DNA of 64,000 bases from Clavelina lepadiformis (GCF_947623445.1 NC_135244.1:14818860-14882859), one strand, 5' to 3'. Positions 35,333-52,045 are shown, numbered from the stretch's first letter. The notes: generated by a model not told the origin, from the sequence alone. Made by a program: numbers and translations.

Positions 35333-36969
35333 ATGTACGCCGGTCCGCTAGTGTGCTATGGAAAGCCATTCTAAACCAAGTCAAGGTCTTACACATAAAC
35401 AAAGTCAACTCGGCAGTTCAGTGGGGAAGTTCTTTAACTTTCAGCTGAATGAATCAGTTATATTACTTCGAGATATCCGAAGTAGGTTAAGTTGGCGACA
35501 AATAACCTAGATTCGCAAATAACCCTAATACCCCTGGTTTCACCTTGGCTAGCCAACTAGGTTATCATAAAGATCATAACCTTTTTGGACTCCCTGCTTA
35601 TTTTAGTTGCTTTAAATTCTTCATTTTTCTTTCTTCCATTGGTGTACATGAATTTTTATCACCCCTTCAGTTACAGGGTTGCGACTACCACGACTCAGGT
35701 TCTTAAATAGCGTTATACACTGGAGTCCACTTCAAAGTCTTACGGTGAAGAGACATTTAATTATGGAACGCAAAATTAACGCTCGACTTTTCAAGCCTAT
35801 ATCAACCCACTATTATATTTGCATTGTAGTGGGTGCGTTTTCAAGCAATTTGGATATAGTTAATGACGTGGGAACCAGAAAAACACTTCGAATTAATCGA
35901 AATTTTGAGTTAAAACTTGTATTTATAGTTGGTTACATGTATTACATGCATTTCAATTTGGTTTGCGTTGTCTTGGCCAAAGTCCAGAAAGAATGGATAT
36001 TTAAAATTACCATGTTGGGTTTTGCATGCGTGGCCGCCATGAATGAAGACATAATTTTTTGTTTTGCGCAAGATCTTTGCTTTTTGTCCAGATTGGCTTT
36101 CCATGGCCCTACACTTCGAAAGTAGTGTTTGTATAGTACATGTAAAATCACTTTAAATTTTCATTTGCAGTTTCGCCAAAGTACTCTTCGAATAGGCATG
36201 TTTTACCGTCACTTTGCTTAACTTTCATAAAATCTACTTCTTAATATACACCCAACTAACAACGCACCTGAAATGCACTGATCGTATATGCTTCATGTTT
36301 TGTTGTATCACACATCCATCTAAATTATATATAGTACTGATATGTACTCTATTGAATGTCCCTAACGTGTTAGAGTCTAACACGTTGAAGATTGCTTGGC
36401 TTGCCTATTACCTGTTCGTGTATACAAATCCTGAGACATTTAAGCGAGAATCCATGTTTTATATTTTTTGATAGTTTTATTGATATTTTGCATGGTGTTC
36501 TATTGGTTTCTAAACACACCGACAGTTCTTTCGTCGATTTCAAGTTCGCTTTGCTTCTCCAGGAAGCCAATTGAAACCAAAATGTGCATTTAGTGGAGTC
36601 TTAATGTTGATTGTCCCAGCTTTGCGAGTTACCAGTACCGCCGTGTGCAATATTGTGTGTAATTTTTGTTGTCAATCGTATGTATTCATCTATTTAATTT
36701 GCAGTCATTCTTATACATTTTGATTTGGCGTGACTCATCAATAAATGCATTATCTTTCTTACATTTAGATTACTGTTTACTTTTGAGAACAAATTTCAGC
36801 TGCTATGCTAGGCTAGTTGATATGACGAAAGTTTGAAGAGCGCAGTTGCATTTAGTTGGGGTTAAAATAGTGGTACAGTTTAAAAGTCTTTGCTGACCTG
36901 TTGGAGAAATTAAAAAAATCTCTGTCTCGAAAGAAATGACCTGGGTAGTACTCTAAAAATTATCAATTT
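35333..36969. other. EEA1 3' untranslated region and intergenic DNA
   Basis: No exon is recognised. A 148-residue open frame (35679-36125) has no splice partner or known domain and overlaps the probable 3' untranslated region, so I do not call it. AATAAATG near 36740 may be a poly(A) signal. Confidence 0.35.
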
Positions 36970-36976
36970 AAAAAAA
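36970..36976 (-). terminator. RNA polymerase III terminator of tRNA-Leu
   Basis: A run of seven T on the minus strand begins five bases after the last tRNA base, as expected for pol III termination. Confidence 0.75.
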
Positions 36977-36981
36977 TTATG

Positions 36982-37102
36982 TGTCAGAAGTGGGATTCGA
37001 ACCCACGCCTCCATTCGGAGACCAGAACACCCAATCACCGCGAAGCGGCGAAGAACTAGTCGTTCTTGAGTCTGGCGCCTTAGACCACTCGGCCATCCTG
37101 AC
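36982..37102 (-). tRNA. tRNA-Leu-CAA: tRNA-Leu (anticodon CAA) with intron
   Basis: On the minus strand the 7-bp acceptor stem pairs GTCAGGA with TTCTGAC, discriminator A. The A box is TGGCCGAGTGGTCTAAGGCG and the B box GGTTCGAATCC. The long variable arm (GTCTCCGAATGGAG) is typical of class II leucine tRNA. The anticodon loop reads CTCAAG, anticodon CAA, and the anticodon arm is split by an intron of about 37 nt (37028-37064), as is usual for animal tRNA-Leu-CAA. The gene looks functional. Confidence 0.95.
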
Positions 37103-37307
37103 TTGCTTTAACCGATGTTGTGATTGGCATTATATTACGTTTTGTCGTTTATTTCACATCTGTTATTTCGCCGCAGTTATTTTTCTGAGTTATATTTAAT
37201 CTTTTGGAGAATGCGTTTTGTAGATACTGTGATTTTTACAAATACAGATCAATTTATGTGTAAGTTGCAAAATATGAAAAACTAAAATTATGTGTTTTGT
37301 AATTTAG

Positions 37308-37535
37308 GTTTGTTGGCCTTGCTGACGCTGACAAGTTTTACCTCATTTTTTCATTCTATAGTAAAGACTATAGAGTCTGTATTGTTGTAATGTACGTTTT
37401 TGCCTTCCAGGCCTTGCCACATTTGCCTGACTTATTTGTGGCAAATATCATCTTTATTCCTTGTATGTTTGCGACCACCTGCGTCAGCACATTTAAGACG
37501 AAAAATAAAATGAATGAATAAATGAACTGTATACG
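37308..37535 (+). repeat. Dispersed repeat with TGCTGACGC/GCGTCAGCA inverted motifs and A-rich tail
   Basis: This matches 53808-54022: both have TTGCTGACGCTGAC or GTGCTGACGCTAA near the left, a middle part with CTTG(C/T)CACATTT and ATGTTTGCGAC, then CCTGCGTCAGCACA and a tail ending GACGAAAAATAAAA-TGAATGAA. The tail looks like that of a retroposed SINE, while the inverted motif hints at a DNA element; I cannot decide. Confidence 0.6.
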
Positions 37536-37775
37536 CTTATTTGCAGTGTTTTCCAGTTTGTAAAAATTTAAAGCTTTTAAAAAACGTGGTGTGACAGTAC
37601 GCTGTAATAACCGATAAATTTGATGTTATGAGATACCCTTAACAATACTGTATATACTAAAATATACGCACACCTTTTATTCACCACACTTCAAACACCA
37701 AGCTTTTGGCTAGGAGCAAATGAACTCACACATCTTAAAACTATCGTGCTGGCGTTCAATGGAGTGTAACGTTTC

Positions 37776-37812
37776 TGACGTAATGTCGACGTGTAGCAAA
37801 TATCACGTGACC
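37776..37812 (+). promoter_or_regulatory. Candidate bZIP/bHLH-ZIP sites upstream of SEC61A
   Basis: TGACGTAATG, CGACGTG and CACGTGAC occur within 37 bp, about 310-345 bp before the SEC61A start. Such ACGT-core sites are bound by CREB/ATF6/XBP1-type and USF/MITF-type factors, and ER stress factors regulate SEC61 genes in animals. The link here is inference from position and sequence only. Confidence 0.3.
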
Positions 37813-38120
37813 CGGTGTGGTTCCTGGCTCTATTTCATTTCATTTTCTTCAAGCGTTCTGTGCTTAAATGTAGTTCCGATTATATTTTGCGCGAAATAGC
37901 ATTGTCAGTTGATTTTTGTGTTTAATATTTAGGAACAGGGTATCTCAGCTTAAGGTAATACTGTAGTTAAAGTTAAGAAAAGCTTCTACATTGTGCTTGT
38001 TGACTTGTATCGTCAATATATATTCCTGTACTGCTTCACCAGTTCAAGAAGCAACAACATTTTGACATTACTTTAAATTCCGCTATTTGATCAAGGTGAT
38101 TCCGTAAAAGATCGTTCACC

Positions 38121-42322
<4,202 letters not shown>

Positions 42323-43775
42323 GCAAAAAACAGATCTCATTTCTGACTATTGCACATGCTTTATAGAGCAATGTGCATACCAAAGGTGGATTTTTCCACA
42401 TACTATCGATATTTTTATTGACGTTTGTAAAGATGCCATCAACGGTGTTTATTGGTAAGGTTTAGAAGTTGACCAAATTCAAAAGGACCTTTTGCAATGA
42501 GAATAAAATCTGTAATGCTGTTGCCATTAGTTGTTGAAAAGTTTAAATTATACCTTGAGGGTGGGCCAAGTGCTGTATGCTTTACTGTATTGCATACAAT
42601 TAAAGTATTTTAAGTTTGGTTTTATAATATCTAACTTGTATTTATTGCTGTTAGCTAATACTACGTGAAAATGGTGTTTGAGGCAAGTTATTGTTGATAA
42701 TGAATTATATTTGCGAGTGATCCATAATTTCATGCAAGTTGTGTTGGTGTGTAGATTATTTGGTTTGGTACACTCATGGCAACCTTGATTTGTGAAAGTC
42801 CTTGTGCAATTGCGGCAGCTACTAACTGCCTTAATTGTAAATGTACTATTTGAACATTTTGGAATAAAATGAAGACCAACAAGATTGGAAAATAATTTCA
42901 CACTGTTAAGAGGTGGTCATAGAAATAGTTTCATAGTATTTCATTAATCACCAAACGTACATAATTTGTATGTATTTTTGTTCACAGACAAACTGAAATA
43001 GTTCAAAACCTAAATAAACAAAGCTAAACACATGCGACGCCGTGAAACTTGACCTACTAATTGTAACATTGTTGGGTTTCAGACTACACAAATGTCAAAA
43101 TAACATCACCATTAATTATTGGTAGAATAAATTTCATTTGTGAATCAAAGTATGTAACATGCTACACGAAATTTATAAAATATCTAAATAATCAAAATTT
43201 CAGTGAATATAAGTATAGAAAACAATTGAACTTACTAATAGAAAACACAAATAATACATATTAAACATGATTCAAAGGTAATACAACACAGGGCCTGATG
43301 CATGAGTTTAAACTACAAATAAACTATTTTCCAAGCTCATTTGCCATACTAATCCGGGGGTTCAGACATTACACTTGGACAAATGGATGGATAAATAATA
43401 CAGCAAGTATTACAGTGAGACCACCGGTTCGGCGACTGAAGTGTAATGTAATAAAAGTTTGTGTATTCATCATAGATAATATTAAATTGATTACTTGCTA
43501 TAATGCATTATTTGCAAATTGTGTTTCATATTTTCCATTAAGTCAACATCTACTTCAGTTACGCTTGAAAGAACTTGATTTTGAAAAACCAATGTATAAA
43601 AGCCTATTTTTAAGCAGGGTTACAATTGCACGCAGTCTACGAAAAGTATAAAAACAGAAATAACTGCTATACAAACATATTTAATGAACCGTACCCACAA
43701 CACTTCATTGGAACATCTATGTAGCATAAATAATAAATGCAGGTGAGCTGAAAGACATTATTATACAAAACTTCT
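42323..43775. other. SEC61A 3' untranslated region and intergenic DNA
   Basis: No exon is recognised on either strand. A 117-residue open frame on the minus strand (42548-42901) lies opposite the SEC61A 3' untranslated region and has no domain, so it is left out. The right part is probably the CIBAR 3' flank. Confidence 0.4.
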
Positions 43776-43966
43776 TCACAAGTCCTTATTTATTAACTTT
43801 GCATAAAAAGTATCATAAGTAAAAGTAAATCCAAATTTCAGGGCACCAAATTTAGCCAAGAGCAGCGACAATAAGAATGGATTGAAGTGGTACACAGCAA
43901 AATTGCTACCATGGCTTTGTGGGGGCTCTTCTCGAATGTACTTCCTGCACTCGGTGGCTGTCATCC
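43776..43966 (-). other. Exon-like segment downstream of CIBAR, possible alternative 3' exon
   Basis: On the minus strand an acceptor (TATTTACAG) is followed by a 62-residue open frame starting at the ATG at 43964 (NFAVYHFNPFLLSLLLAKFG), which has a hydrophobic stretch. The acidic exon just upstream (44082-44208) ends in GAT followed by GTATAA, a usable donor, so this could be the last exon of CIBAR; in that phase only about 19 residues would be added. I cannot tell a separate small membrane protein from an untranslated tail. Confidence 0.3.
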
Positions 43967-44081
43967 TGTAAATATAACTACCAAAATGTTACGTCAGTCA
44001 CTGGGTATACAAACTCAAATAACAATCAATGTTTGAAGTTTAAACATTTTTATTAATTAAGATCTAAAAAGCAAAGCATTT

Positions 44082-47000
44082 TTATACATCGTCTTCATAA
44101 TCATCTTCTGTTTCTTCCTCTTCACTTCCCCAATCCCCTTCATCATCCTCATCCTCTTCGTCCTCCTCCTCATCAACATCATCGTCATCTTCTGATTCAA
44201 CTTCAGTTCTGTTGCACCATAAAATGTTTTTAAATTAATGTACTAATGGTGTAATGTAGTTAGTTGAAATTGATTCATAATCCAATTCGTAATTATTTTG
44301 CCTCTTTTTCGCTTTCCCTTTTGCACGAGGTTTCGGTGTTGGCAGCCCGGATTGTTGTGTTTCATCAGAAAGAGTGATATCACCCAGATTTTTGGCCACA
44401 TCCATTCTTTTTTGCATGGATGATTGTGGTCGTAAAGTGTTCCGAAACATCTAATTAATGGCCAAAGTGAAAATGCATATAAACCTTTATTACAACACAA
44501 ACTGCACTTTAATGCTCTGGTTGCAGCTCCAGCAATATGAAACGAACAAACCTCTATGTGTTCTTCTTCATCTAGATTTATAAATTCACTGTAAGCCGTA
44601 GTATACACTTCAAGGGCTTTTGCATGAAACAGCATTTCAATCTTTACAAACTCTGACAAAATGTTCTGCATTAAGAGAAAAAAACAAGACAATTACGCAT
44701 TATTTGCAGCAGAAGAAATTTGCGATTTCTGCGCAAATGTAAGATCTTTGATGCAATGGCTACTGACTTTATTTACTTACACAAAATATACAGGAAAATA
44801 TAATGTCCATCAACTATACAACCTTTAAATCTTGGATCTTTTTTACTTCAAATCTATCAACAGTTTCCTCCAGAGTACGCGTAGTTCTAGCAACATCAAG
44901 TGTTCTCTTTTGCAATTCTGCTTCGGCTAAAGTCTTTAATAAAGTAAGGTTCAAACGTATGTTACTAACATATGGTATATGTTATGCTACAGGTAACATG
45001 TGAGTGGTGTGATCCTAATGATTGTAAAAACTTAAATAAAAGAATTTCAAATGCATAGTTGATAAATAAATTATAAAAAAACATACGTAACAAAACAACA
45101 GTCTATTTGTAAAAAAAGTTGTGGTGGCTTACAATAGCATGACGGTCACTTGGTGATTTGTGGTGAACATTTTCAACTCTTTGTTGTTGTTTAAGCTCCC
45201 GATTTCTTGCCTTAAAGGATTTGTTTAGATCATCCTGCAAACAATAAAATGTAAAAACAGTTAACATACACCAAAATTAAAAAATCGAAAACAAGAACAA
45301 GAAAATAAAAAAAAAATCTATCAAACACACACTGCATTTTCTTTTTCAGCCAAGTAATAACAAAAGAATAGCTTCAATTGAATAGAAAAAACCCGTACTT
45401 GAGTATGCTTGCACTCAGAACCATATGTTGAAAGTGGATCAACTACTTTTCTTTCCAATCTTTCAAGCTGCACATACGATAGATAAGTTTGGCATCAGAT
45501 ATTATTAAGGAATATACAATAAGAGTATCAAATCCCATGGTGGTACAGTAGTTTTTAAATTACCAAAAAGCTAACAAAGCACATTAAATTAAATGTACAA
45601 TAAAGTTACCTATCTTCCATCAAACATGGATGTGGGACTGATATATATACATTAAAGACTACACTCTAAAATTCCAGAAAATATACATTAATTGTAGGCG
45701 AAAATAAATCCTGAATATAAGTTAAAACCATCCAACCAGCGACTCACGAAGCTCCTTCAAGTGGCCAGCAAAAAAATTCCAATTTTTTACAAAATTCTGG
45801 TCAATCAAATATAACATAAATATGCATGATAAGCAAATTGAAAAGAGGTACTGAGACAAGCGAGACACCAATTCGGCTTGTAAAAGCTGGGTCTTGGTAA
45901 GCTAACAGCATGAGGAGATTGATATTGTTTTAGCAACGGTATTAAGTTAACTACCCATTGCCGTTATATTATCAAAGGCTGTGATTATGCTAATAAAACT
46001 CTTACGAAATTCTAAGCTAAAGTTAATTTTTTGCAACTAATTTAATAGTCGTGACCAAACATCAGACATATTACTAGTAATTAAACTAAACACAAAAAAA
46101 TTCTCGCGATATTTTGTGCTCTTGTCAAATATCTGTTGTGTTTTGCATGTGATCTGTATAAATTAATTACTATCAGCCCACAATTCAAACAAATGTTCGA
46201 TGTATTTTTGCTGAAAATTCCTAAAAATTTTTATAACCATCCACTGACATGTATTAGTATTGGTACTAGTAAATAAACCAAATCGAGCAAAAAAATGGTG
46301 GAGATAAATTGTTCGGGGATGGAAAAATGTTATGGATTTGTAATGACTCATAACACTCCAAATGGCACAGACTAGTAGTTGTTGTAATAGTGGATACAAA
46401 TGATAATTATTAAGTGACAATGATGGAACAAAACTCGCAGCCATTATGACATTCGGCAGACTGGCTGGTCCACACTGTGCGAGGGGTTGAGCTTGCCAAA
46501 TGTATGATAATTGATAAATATTTGTCAAAAATTTGAATGCAGCTTTGGAAAAGTGACTACATATTAAAATGCAACATAGCCGGGTACTCTATTTATAATT
46601 AAACTAACTTCTGCTTGTCTGTAGTCTTGAATTGCTGAAATGTGCTCAGCAAATTTTGTTAAACTTTTATTTAGAGGTCCAGTTTCAACATTTGCATAAT
46701 CAAGGCAAGTCTACAAGAGATAAATAACATTAAGGTCATATCATAAATTAGCACACAGAAACTATATTCTCAGTCACTACAGTTATTGCAATGCAATTAT
46801 TGCATCCTTCCTGTCTCACTACTGCTGTTGTTAGAATTTATATGATGAATTATTATAACTTATTTCATTACTTTTATAAATAATATTAGTACATCGCGAT
46901 ATATACATTAATTTTTAAAAACTAATAAAAGCATAGCATACGGCTATACAGACACCACATACCTTTGCAAGTGCGTCATATTTATCACGCAGCCGACCAG

Positions 47001-47640
47001 TTTTGCGACATATACCACCCATTTCATTGCACATTAGGCCAAAATATTTCTGCACTTTTTGCACAGATTCTTCCATAAACTTGGATTGAGCTTCCCTTTA
47101 AAATAATCGTACGACGATGAAATTTTACAAAATCCATGGAAAAACTCCAGTGGAAGTAGGGTTACGAACATTATAAGAATATTGTATTGTGGAATGTATA
47201 ATGTATTGTAAGATATACATCTGTTATCTGAGTCAAGTATACTATAAGTAAGGGAAGTACAAAGTCAAACACAAATGTATGCATGAATATTGACCATTTT
47301 TGTTATTCCCACAAATTCAAATCTATCTTGCAATTTTAGCAGACTTGGCAAATGTTTTAATAGTTGGCACAGAGTAAGAAATCAACAGTAAAATATTTAA
47401 GGTTCTGATTGCATGATGGATCCATAACGACAGTGAATTTTGAGTGATTTTAAACAAATGAAAAACAGACAGAACTTTTTCAATCACCAACAAGGTGACA
47501 AGTTTAAACATGACTCTTCTGCTTACTGAAGTAGATTGATTACCGATAAGTGAAATATTTCTAAAATGCAAAAATGAATTGATGAAGTAGGCCTACCTCG
47601 CTCTAGCTTCTGGTGTAAGTGGTCCTCTGGAAAAGTTCAT
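44082..47640 (-). CDS. CIBAR1: CBY1-interacting BAR-domain protein (FAM92 family)
   Basis: Exons in transcript order: 47640-47597, 47095-46963, 46710-46609, 45467-45399, 45234-45133, 44933-44823, 44665-44552, 44450 to about 44240, and an acidic exon 44208-44082. The first seven join in phase to 225 residues. Similarity to human CIBAR1/FAM92A is clear: KYFGLMCNEMGGICRKTGRL, ISAIQDYRQAE, LERLERKVVDPLSTYG, PSDRHAI, EIEMLFHAKALEVYTTAY-like FVKIEMLFHAKALEVYT, then FRNTL. The BAR-like domain senses membrane curvature and acts with Chibby (CBY1) at the basal body in cilium formation. The tail is lysine-rich and then strongly acidic (Asp/Glu run). The donor joining exon 8 to the acidic exon is unclear, so the C-terminus is provisional. 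The start at 47640 gives MNFSRGPLTPEARAR. Confidence 0.85.
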
Positions 47641-50308
47641 TCTAAGTGAAGTAGATTTAACGCAAATAAATTTTACGGAAGTAACTTTGGTATTTATGAA
47701 CAGAATCCCCTATAAAAACTCAATCTAATGAAAACAATCGAAACTTTTTTAAATCGGTTCGAAAGCTGGGTCCTTGTCAAATTATATGATTTACAGTTGA
47801 TCATTTTTTTCAAACCTTTTCAAGCCATGAATACAAAAAATTAGTGTCATTTTTTTATAGATCGTTTTTATTGTTCCAAATAAACTTTAAATTACAAATT
47901 TATCATATTTTGTGACCACATGTAAGAGTTTTTGTTGATGCATTTTAAGATCTGCACAATAAAAGTAAAAGCCTTTCAACTTTTCACAGCATTAAATATG
48001 TTTTTCCACTGCTGACTTTTCTACTAGCAAAATTATTCAAAAATGATAAAGGCATAATTCACTAAATTTTAGAATGATCGTCCCACTAGGACAGTGGTGC
48101 CTTGAGGTGTATAGTGCGTGTCAGCTCTGAAACAACTATCACGTTTAAGGGAATAAAGACAAAACATTAGTACAGACAATATTTCATGTTCCCTGGATGC
48201 CAGTTTGTTTATTACTCAGTGGATAGTGCCCTGCAGTAATTCAGCTGCGCATGAACGGTAGAAAGCATGACAGAAACATAAGTATGACTTAGCACTGAAT
48301 TAAAATAAACAAACAATGCGAGTTAAGTTGTTTGAATGTAGATTTCTCTTTTTCTTTCTTTGTGCTGGCGATATTTATTCTTGCTATAATACATTTATTT
48401 GACAGGGAGTGTGCACCATAATTACTGTGATTGTTAATCCTGTTGATCAGCAGCTCACTTTTTCAAGTCTCCTTTATTGATACGACAACGTTTTTACAAC
48501 TTCAAGAACAACTTTTAGCTTGGTACTCTAATTTTTTGAGCCTTTTCATGAAGTAAATACAGCAAGGTAAAATTGAGGCTTCAGTGCACGCTGTCACAAC
48601 AAAAACTGTGTCTCTATATGCACAGTCAATAGTTTATGCCACACTATTAAATTATTAAAACATTAAATTATTTTCCAACGTAATGTCTATTTAAAAAAAC
48701 GGAGCTGGTTCTAAAGCAGTTGGCTCTCCTGCTTATCTGTGTCACTGCCTCTGTCACCAGATAAAACTAAAGGGATTTTCACTGTTTTTGCAATCTTTGT
48801 ATGCATATTTCTTGTGACATATTTTGACACGATTCTATTACGCCACACCATTAAGGCTGAAGCTGATATTTACGCCATTGGCTTAACAATATATGCTCCT
48901 TTGCCACACCAGAGATCTCCAGCATATATACTTTCCATATGTAAGGTCCTGGTGAGTGGTGAACAGTTTCAAATTTGGGCAATGGCACAAATTAAAATAA
49001 AAAAAACAAAAAGGTTGGGAAGGGCTATTTGCACAAAAAACAAGCTCGGTAAACCGGGACTCGAGCAGTGAAAAATCACGGCACAGTTTAAGTCTTGAAA
49101 CATGCAATAAAATACTGAAATATTACTATAGTATAACTGTCTGATTCGTGACGGCATAGGCCATCCTATAATCATACAAAATTTTAAGCATTATATATCA
49201 TGATGTAAATTCATAAAATCATATTAATTGCAGTATTTTAAGCAAATATTTTCCAAACAAGAGATTTTTCCGAACTACAAGCTGTGACATGAGAGCCGCA
49301 ATTCACTTAATTGGGACCCATATGGGCTAGTTCAATATTATACAGTATTTAAGCTGCAAGCTTGATTCAGGTTTAGCCGAGTACCATAGACGGTACTTAT
49401 TAAGCTACAAGATTTTTTACCACTGCACGTTTCGCTGTTTGTAATACACTGGACCATTCCGTTTTATCGCTTATTATCGCACACTTAAACTAAGTATGTC
49501 TAGTAAGCTATTTGAGACTGACCTACAGATTATTGTGCTGACTGATGACATAAGCTAAGGCAGTAAGATAAAACAAACCCCAGCTGGCCTATAATTTTGC
49601 CCTATTCAAGAGTAAGCAAGGTGATTCGATTTCTAATCAAGCTTGGAGTCTTCTAACAAGAAAAGAGTAAAAAAGTAAAAAAAGCTTGGAATGACACCAG
49701 GGGTAACCTAAATATTTAACAGTAAAATCAGTCAAGCGTACCTGTCACATAGAAATACTGTAATTTTGTTGCCAGTGCATGTGGGTGGTGTGCAGAAAGT
49801 CAGAAGTTTTTTAAACGCCATGTCAACGGACCCCGTTTATTACATGACATAATGCCTTTGTATTTTCTTTTTAGCACTGTTACACAAAATTAATTTTAAC
49901 GTATTTTCAGCTCTTTTCCAAAACTCAGATCAACACAATAATCTCAGGGTGGTATAAAATTTTGTAAAGCTATACATGTTTAACTCTGTTTTAATGACAT
50001 TTTTGATTAAATGTGACTACCAACAAATTTATGAAAATGTTAAATCTAGATTTTGCGATGAATTTTTGTGGACTTGACCGGGGTACCGACTAAACAGGAT
50101 ATTGTGAGCAGTCATGACCGATCAAAATATTTGTGGTAGACAGGATTGCGTGTAATGAAAATCCATACAGGTTGGACGAGACTAAACAATTTTATTCTTG
50201 CAGCAACACTTTTAAGAAGGCGAAGTACTGTTTTATGGCACAAGATCATCGAAGGATAAAATATTTTCATGTTAAAAATGCCCTTGTAAGTAAATGATAG
50301 GTGATAAT
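47641..50308. other. Intergenic, no gene recognised
   Basis: About 2.7 kb with no convincing exon. The 110-residue frame at 48739-49071 ends inside SINE-like sequence and is not credible. Short dispersed motifs (GTGTCTCT with CACAGT) recall parts of SEC61A introns. Confidence 0.45.
48950..49075 (+). repeat. SINE tail, same family as 8663-8908
   Basis: GTGGTGAACAGTT, GGCAATGGCACAAATT, an A-rich run, then GTAAACCGGGACTCGAGCAG align with the right half of the SINE at 8780-8908. The tRNA-like head is not obvious here, so this copy is truncated or diverged. Confidence 0.5.
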
Positions 50309-51349
50309 GTGCTAATTGTCGTTATTTGCCTTATTCCTACGGAATTCTCGTGAAGATCTGATGATGATATTATTATGTTATTTGTGTTTTATTTCGTTTG
50401 CTTAACAATAAACGCTGTACTATATTTTGGCCGTGTCTTGTATACGCAAAACATTATTACATCCGAATTACGTCACTCGTACTACCGCGCTCAACGCTAT
50501 TAGTTCTGGCATAGTCAGTCTGACATGGACAGCCTGGTATTAACAGTCTACCGACTGCAGCTTTATTCTGTGCTCTGAGGAACAGTAACCGTTTCGTCGA
50601 GAACCAATAATAAATAATTTTCAAGACATTGACAGTTTGGTTTTGGTACTGTGATGCTTGACTAGGTTATCAGGGGTTAATGAACACGCTATCAATGGAG
50701 TCAGATTAGAGAACAATCGATCAAGCAAAAATTAACAGCTTTCAACACCAACAACACGCCAAAGCAGTTTGCACACTGGTGATCTCAAGAACAGCACCTT
50801 AGCCATTTATGAGATGTTGTGCTAATTGTCATAAAATGCTCTTATCCCTACGGAATTCTTGTGCAGATCTGATGTCATTATCCAGTGTGCAAGCTAAGCG
50901 TGTTGTTGGGGTTGAGGGCTGTTGTTAATAATTGCTTGATCGATTGTTCGCTAATCTGACTCCATTGATAGCGCGTTCATTAACCCCTGATAACCTAGTT
51001 ATGCATCACAGTAACAAAACGAAACTGTCAATGTCTTGAATAATTATTTATTATTGGTATTCAACGAAACGGTTGCTGTTTCCAGATCACGGAATAAAGC
51101 TGCATTAGACTGTAAATAACAGACTGTGATTTCTTGACTGACAATATCAGAACTCACACATTGAGGGCTGGAGTACGCATGACGTAATTCGGAAGTAATC
51201 AAAACCGGGTCGCGTATATTAAACATGACCAAAATATACCACAGCACTTGTTGTTAAACACACGAAATAGAACACTATTAATATTGTAGTATCATCAGAT
51301 CTGCACGAAAATTCCGAAGCAATAAGGGCTAATTATGGCAATTAGCACA
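50309..51349. mobile_element. One-kilobase inverted-repeat (foldback) element
   Basis: Left arm 50309-50765 and right arm 50885-51349 are reverse complements at roughly 80 percent or better by eye over about 460 bp; shared blocks include TGTGCTAATTG, GGAATTCTCGTG/GGAATTTTCGTG, CAAGACATTGACAGTTT and GGTTATCAGGGGTTAATGAA. The 120-bp centre contains a third copy of the element end (TGTGCTAATTGTCATAA at 50818). No transposase is visible. Deleted relatives occur at 56343-56545 and 58085-58200. Confidence 0.75.
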
Positions 51350-51836
51350 ATATTCACAACGAACAGCTGCACAGAAGACGAAAGCGTTTTTGAGTGAACT
51401 TCTTGCTTCTGGAAACACCCAATTAAGTCAAAGAAACTATGACGAACGATCATCCAACGACAAAATCAAATGTCGCTAAAAAAATGGACAATACCTCCCA
51501 CACCTCAGAAAGTGGTCAGGAGCAAATAGATGAGCGACTGGGACATCCCGACATCCTTCGCGAGATGGAAACGTTCCTCCGGCCCCAGACCTTTCTGACT
51601 CTGATCACGAAAAACCAGACGGTGACTCAATTGAACTCATTAGTGACGGAATGCACGATTCCCGTAGCATTGACGAGGAAGCGAGCAGTTCTCCAAACAA
51701 CTCAGGTGGACAGGAACGCCGTATTTCCAAAACCGTAAGCTTTCGTTCAAATTCTTACAATTCTACCCCTCAAAATAGTGCACCTAAACCAATTTTACAA
51801 TCCGGCGTTAAGCTCTTATCCCCTAGCTTTTGTTTT
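51350..51836 (+). pseudogene. Coding-like hydrophilic segment, probably a broken exon or retrocopy
   Basis: From 51439 one frame gives a polar, disordered-looking sequence (KKMDNTSHTSESGQEQIDER); from about 51575 the coding-like signal moves to another frame (PPAPDLSDSDHEKPDGDS, later RRISKTVSFRSNSYN and PKPILQSG). KTVSF fits the RVxF docking pattern for protein phosphatase 1. The frame change suggests a pseudogene or an assembly error in a real exon. I do not recognise the parent gene. It abuts the inverted-repeat element on its left. Confidence 0.3.
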
Positions 51837-51984
51837 AAACATTTATTTGTACAAGACAAAATCACTAATAGCTATGAGACAGGTCAAACAAAATTATAGC
51901 TTTTTAGGATGAACCGATTTGGTTCAGACCGATGTCCAAGTTCTTGTTTCTGCTTATTGCCGTATCATAATCGTTGGTTAAATT

Positions 51985-52045
51985 GTCGTTTGTTTAACCG
52001 TCTTGGGTCAATCGTCCGTGGTTGAATCGACCGATCTTATGACCG
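51985..52045 (+). repeat. Minisatellite patch, GGTTGAATCG-type units
   Basis: Three degenerate units (GTTTAACCGTCTTGG, GTCAATCGTCCGTGG, TTGAATCGACCGA) match the family at 16370, 17208 and 63652. Confidence 0.55.

Noticed and set aside
35679-36125. 148-residue frame downstream of EEA1
   Set aside because: No domain, overlapping open frames on the other strand, and a position in the probable 3' untranslated region.
42548-42901. 117-residue minus-strand frame opposite the SEC61A 3' end
   Set aside because: It lies opposite untranslated sequence with no start context, domain or splice signal.
46163-46528. 121-residue minus-strand open frame within a CIBAR intron
   Set aside because: No recognisable domain, no splice fit with CIBAR exons, and a composition expected of chance translation.
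48739-49071. 110-residue frame with a hydrophobic start
   Set aside because: Its second half is SINE tail and A-rich repeat; no homology recognised.
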